Shown here piece after piece: positions 61,305 through 64,000 of a stretch of DNA of 64,000 nucleotides. The translations under genes and the position numbers were made by a program. Within the stretch, counting starts at the first letter, position 1. Each line of letters starts with the position of its first letter. The stretch spans positions 186,001-250,000 of the forward strand of contig NZ_CAMIGN010000001.1 of the NCBI RefSeq assembly GCF_946221935.1, written 5' to 3'. The notes under the pieces are model-generated. The model made no database searches. It saw only the letters and a list, made by a program, of their open reading frames with translations, and had not been told where the DNA came from. The DNA is from an uncultured Corynebacterium sp. (GTDB lineage Bacteria; Actinomycetota; Actinomycetes; Mycobacteriales; Mycobacteriaceae).

Positions 61305-63542
61305 ATGACCAATTCCGACAACGACTCCCGGCCCGAATCGACTGACGGTGCCACAAGCACCGGGCCGCCTGCACAAAACGACCTCAAAGCCCGGCGCATC
61401 GTGGGAAGGAAGAAGGCCTCCGGTCCGCGTGTCATTGTCGGCTCTTTTGATGTTAATGACCGCGATAGCTATTCGCCCGGTGAAGTAACGCCCCCTAAGA
61501 CCAATTGGCCTGTGTTCATCATCTCCGCCTTGGGCATCCTCGCAGTTGCGCTCTATGCCTTCGTGGGGCGGGAGCAAGCCAAGGACACTTTGGCGTCGGT
61601 GACTGGCTGGATCTCCACCAACCTCGGCTGGTTTTACATCGTCACCGCAACAGTCGCTGTGATCTTCGTCCTCGTGGTCGCCTTTTCCAAGTCCGGTTCG
61701 ATCCGCCTTGGGCCAGACCACTCTCGCCCGCAATTCCGCCTATTCTCCTGGTCGGCGATGCTCTTCGCCGCTGGTATCGGTGTAGACCTGATGTTTTTCG
61801 CCGTAGCCGAGCCTGTCACTCAGTACATGGCTCCGCCCGTCGGCGATGGACAAACCCGGGAAGCTGCCGAGCAAGCCGTCGTGTGGGCTCTCTTCCACTA
61901 CGGCATCACCGGTTGGGCTCTCTACGCCCTGATGGGCATGGCCTTCGGCTACTACGCCTACCGCCTGAACATGCCTCTAGCTATCCGTAGCGCCCTGTAC
62001 CCGTTGATCGGCAAGCGCATCCACGGTCCCATCGGAGGTGCGGTGGACATTGCCGCAGTTCTGGGCACCGTCTTCGGCATCGCCGCCTCTCTCGGTATCG
62101 GCGTGGTGCAGCTGACTTATGGCCTGCACCTCATCTTCGGCTGGGACGAAGGTGTCGCCGTACAATCCGGCCTGATCATTTTCGCCGTCGGCGTGGCCAC
62201 TCTCTCTGCGGTCTCTGGCGTGGACAAGGGCATCAAGCGACTGAGCGAAATCAATGTGTTGCTCGCCATTGGCTTGGTCGTTTACGTCACCGTGACCGGC
62301 CAGACTGCCTTCCTTCTTGACGCCCTCGTCATGAATATCGGTGACTATGTCTCGTCATTCCCAGGCATGACCATGGACACGTTTGCTTTCTCCGAGGATC
62401 CGGAATCCACCAAGGCCTGGATGGGCGCCTGGACCCTGTTCTTCTGGGCCTGGTGGGTGGCATGGGCGCCCTTTGTCGGTCTATTCCTGGCCCGCATCTC
62501 CCGTGGCCGCACCCTGCGACAGTTCGTCGTCGGCGTGCTGACCATTCCCTTCCTGTTCATCCTGCTGTGGATGAGCCTGTTTGGTAATACCGCTTTGCGT
62601 CGCGTTATCAGCGGAGATATGGACTTCGCCAACAACACGATGGAGTATCCGGAACAAGGTTTCTATGCCTTGCTGCAGGACATGGGTGGCGGCACGGTAC
62701 TGATCGTTCTCTCCACACTGATCGGCCTGCTGCTGTACATCACCTCTGCCGACTCCGGCGCTCTAGTGACCGCCAACTTCACCTCCAAGATCGAAGATTC
62801 CCGCCAGGACGGGGCGAAGTGGTCCCGCATTTTCTGGGCTGTATTGGTCGGTGTACTGACGCTTGTCATGTTGCAAGTTAATGGCGTCGAAACAGTGCAG
62901 TACGCAACCATCGTGATGGGGCTTCCGTTCACCATCGTGATCTACCTCATCATGCTTGGACTATGGCGCTCGCTGCGCCTGGAGAGCTACGCGACAGAAG
63001 CCCGCAGCGTTTCCCTGCACAGCGCCATGTCCGGCCGCTCGAGTGGATCTGGGGACAATCAGTCTTGGCGCAAGCGCCTCTCGCGGGCCTCCACGTGGCC
63101 CAGCGCTTCCAAGGCCAATGAATATCTGGTCAACGTCGCCCAGCCCGCTTTGGCATCCGTCGCCCGCGAACTGAATGACAAGGGAATCGAGACTACGCTG
63201 GTGGCTGCCGAAGTGCCCAACCTGCCGGTAAACCAGCTGGATCTCACCCTGCACCTGGGCGAAGAACAAGACTTCCGCTATCAGATCTACCCCATGGAAC
63301 ACCCGGTGCCGAGCTTTACTCGTAGCACTAGCAATGGGGAGAACTACTACCGCTTGGAGGTCTTCGATAACACGGGCTCCCTCGGCTACGACATCTACGG
63401 TTATACGACCGAGCAATTGATCGATAACGTCCTGGATCTTTACGAGCGTCACCTAGAGTTCCTGCACATGCAGCGCGACTTGCCAGGTACCTCGGACATG
63501 TCCGACGGTGCCGACCCCGTGCGTGCCTGGACCGAAGACTAA
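61305..63542 (+). CDS. BCCT-family choline/betaine transporter
   Basis: 745 residues from ATG 61305 (MTNSDNDSRPESTDGATS), chosen because GAGGAGA lies 6 nt upstream; an upstream in-frame ATG lacks this. A polar N-terminal tail (about 65 residues) precedes 12 membrane helices, with the BCCT Trp-rich core FFWAWWVAWAPFVGLFLARI (about 380-400). A long C-terminal cytosolic region (about 600-745) is typical of osmosensing or BetT-type members. Choline uptake is likely from the betA/betB context; betaine cannot be excluded. Confidence 0.92.
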   Translation: MTNSDNDSRPESTDGATSTGPPAQNDLKARRIVGRKKASGPRVIVGSFDVNDRDSYSPGEVTPPKTNWPVFIISALGILAVALYAFVGREQAKDTLASVTGWISTNLGWFYIVTATVAVIFVLVVAFSKSGSIRLGPDHSRPQFRLFSWSAMLFAAGIGVDLMFFAVAEPVTQYMAPPVGDGQTREAAEQAVVWALFHYGITGWALYALMGMAFGYYAYRLNMPLAIRSALYPLIGKRIHGPIGGAVDIAAVLGTVFGIAASLGIGVVQLTYGLHLIFGWDEGVAVQSGLIIFAVGVATLSAVSGVDKGIKRLSEINVLLAIGLVVYVTVTGQTAFLLDALVMNIGDYVSSFPGMTMDTFAFSEDPESTKAWMGAWTLFFWAWWVAWAPFVGLFLARISRGRTLRQFVVGVLTIPFLFILLWMSLFGNTALRRVISGDMDFANNTMEYPEQGFYALLQDMGGGTVLIVLSTLIGLLLYITSADSGALVTANFTSKIEDSRQDGAKWSRIFWAVLVGVLTLVMLQVNGVETVQYATIVMGLPFTIVIYLIMLGLWRSLRLESYATEARSVSLHSAMSGRSSGSGDNQSWRKRLSRASTWPSASKANEYLVNVAQPALASVARELNDKGIETTLVAAEVPNLPVNQLDLTLHLGEEQDFRYQIYPMEHPVPSFTRSTSNGENYYRLEVFDNTGSLGYDIYGYTTEQLIDNVLDLYERHLEFLHMQRDLPGTSDMSDGADPVRAWTED

Positions 63543-63589
63543 AACCTTTCACTCGACCGTAAGAACAATCGGAAAGCGAGAACCTCAAA

Positions 63590-64000
63590 TATGAACGCTG
63601 CACTCTTCGACCCGACTACCTGCGATCTGCTGGCCGGGGTACACCACAATGAAGGCGCCCCCGCTTCGCTGTTTATCAACGGCAAGTGGGTGCCAGCCAA
63701 CAACGGTGAGACCCGCACCATCATCAACCCCGCTGATAACACCACGGTAGGAGTGGTCTCCGAGGCCTCCGACGAAGATACGAACAAGGCCATCGCTGCC
63801 GCCCGCGCTGCCTTCGATTCCGGCGTATGGGCGGATGTTCCCGCTGTCGAGCGTGGCAAGTTGCTGCTGAAGGTCGCTGAGAAGATCCGCGAGAACAAAG
63901 ATGACTTCGCCCGTGCAGAAGCAGCCGACACCGGAAAGCGCTTGGCCGAAGCAGAGATCGACATGGATGACATTGCCAACTCTTTTGAGTTCTTTGGCAC
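63590..64000 (+). CDS. betB: Betaine-aldehyde dehydrogenase (5' part)
   Basis: ATG 63590, open for 137 codons to the window end. The N-terminal part of an aldehyde dehydrogenase is clear: SLFINGKWVPANNGETRTII (about residues 29-48), then AIAAARAAFDSGVWADVPAV and GKLLLKVAEKIRENKDDFAR. The catalytic Cys and Glu lie beyond the window. Its place after the BCCT transporter and the nearby choline dehydrogenase support the oxidation of betaine aldehyde to glycine betaine. Confidence 0.88.

Overview
The window is a GC-rich stretch of an actinobacterial chromosome, almost certainly a Corynebacterium, and probably one of the lipophilic, host-associated species. I judge this from gene order: ltbR facing leuCD, gpsA-ddl-DUF3515-thiL-ung-DAK2-recG-rsmD-coaD, yceD-rnc-mutM-smc, ftsY-amtB-glnK-ffh and rpsP-rimM-trmD. 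A fused LysX and a DivIVA-like protein of the Rv2927c type also fit. The species cannot be fixed from the sequence alone.

Layout. 1-3.7 kb: minus-strand kdp potassium pump operon (28-codon micro-ORF, kdpF, kdpA, kdpB cut by the window edge), with a nested palindrome over its first start codon. 3.8-10.4 kb: glgP, a YihY/BrkB membrane protein, tRNA-Glu(CTC), a POT peptide transporter and an Xaa-Pro peptidase. 10.4-14.2 kb: an AT-rich island with two predicted nuclease or defence genes, an MrcB_N-like/DUF3883 protein and an AIPR abortive-infection gene broken by a one-base frameshift. 14.2-18.5 kb: a DUF1707 protein, a small ORF that seems to start with ATT, a pcaC remnant, and the leucine locus ltbR/leuCD with a clear operator. 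18.5-34.7 kb: housekeeping genes (NUDIX/phosphatase, gpsA, ddl, DUF3515, thiL, ung, DAK2, recG, biotinyl protein, rsmD, coaD, DivIVA-like, yceD, rnc, mutM, alanine symporter). 34.7-46.3 kb: smc, a 1195-residue orphan, lysX and a membrane-anchored esterase. 46.4-51.4 kb: ftsY, decayed amtB and glnK, and ffh. 51.5-55.6 kb: a 1370-residue orphan made of two tandem copies of a roughly 683-residue unit. 55.7-59.3 kb: rpsP, gdhA, rimM, trmD. 59.3-64 kb: a choline-to-glycine-betaine cluster (betA, BCCT transporter, start of betB).

The most notable signals are these. (1) The foreign-looking defence island. (2) Gene decay: AmtB is frameshifted at a C6 run, the adjacent PII gene has an in-frame TAG, glnD is missing, pcaC has an internal deletion, and AIPR is frameshifted; together these suggest loss of PII-based nitrogen control. 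(3) The internally duplicated giant protein beside ffh. (4) A decamer, GGTGGCGTCA, that I find eight times in 64 kb, including inside lineage-specific loops of mutM and trmD. (5) Micro-genes and nested palindromes in the kdp leader, and a 126-bp element with 20-bp terminal inverted repeats after ddl.
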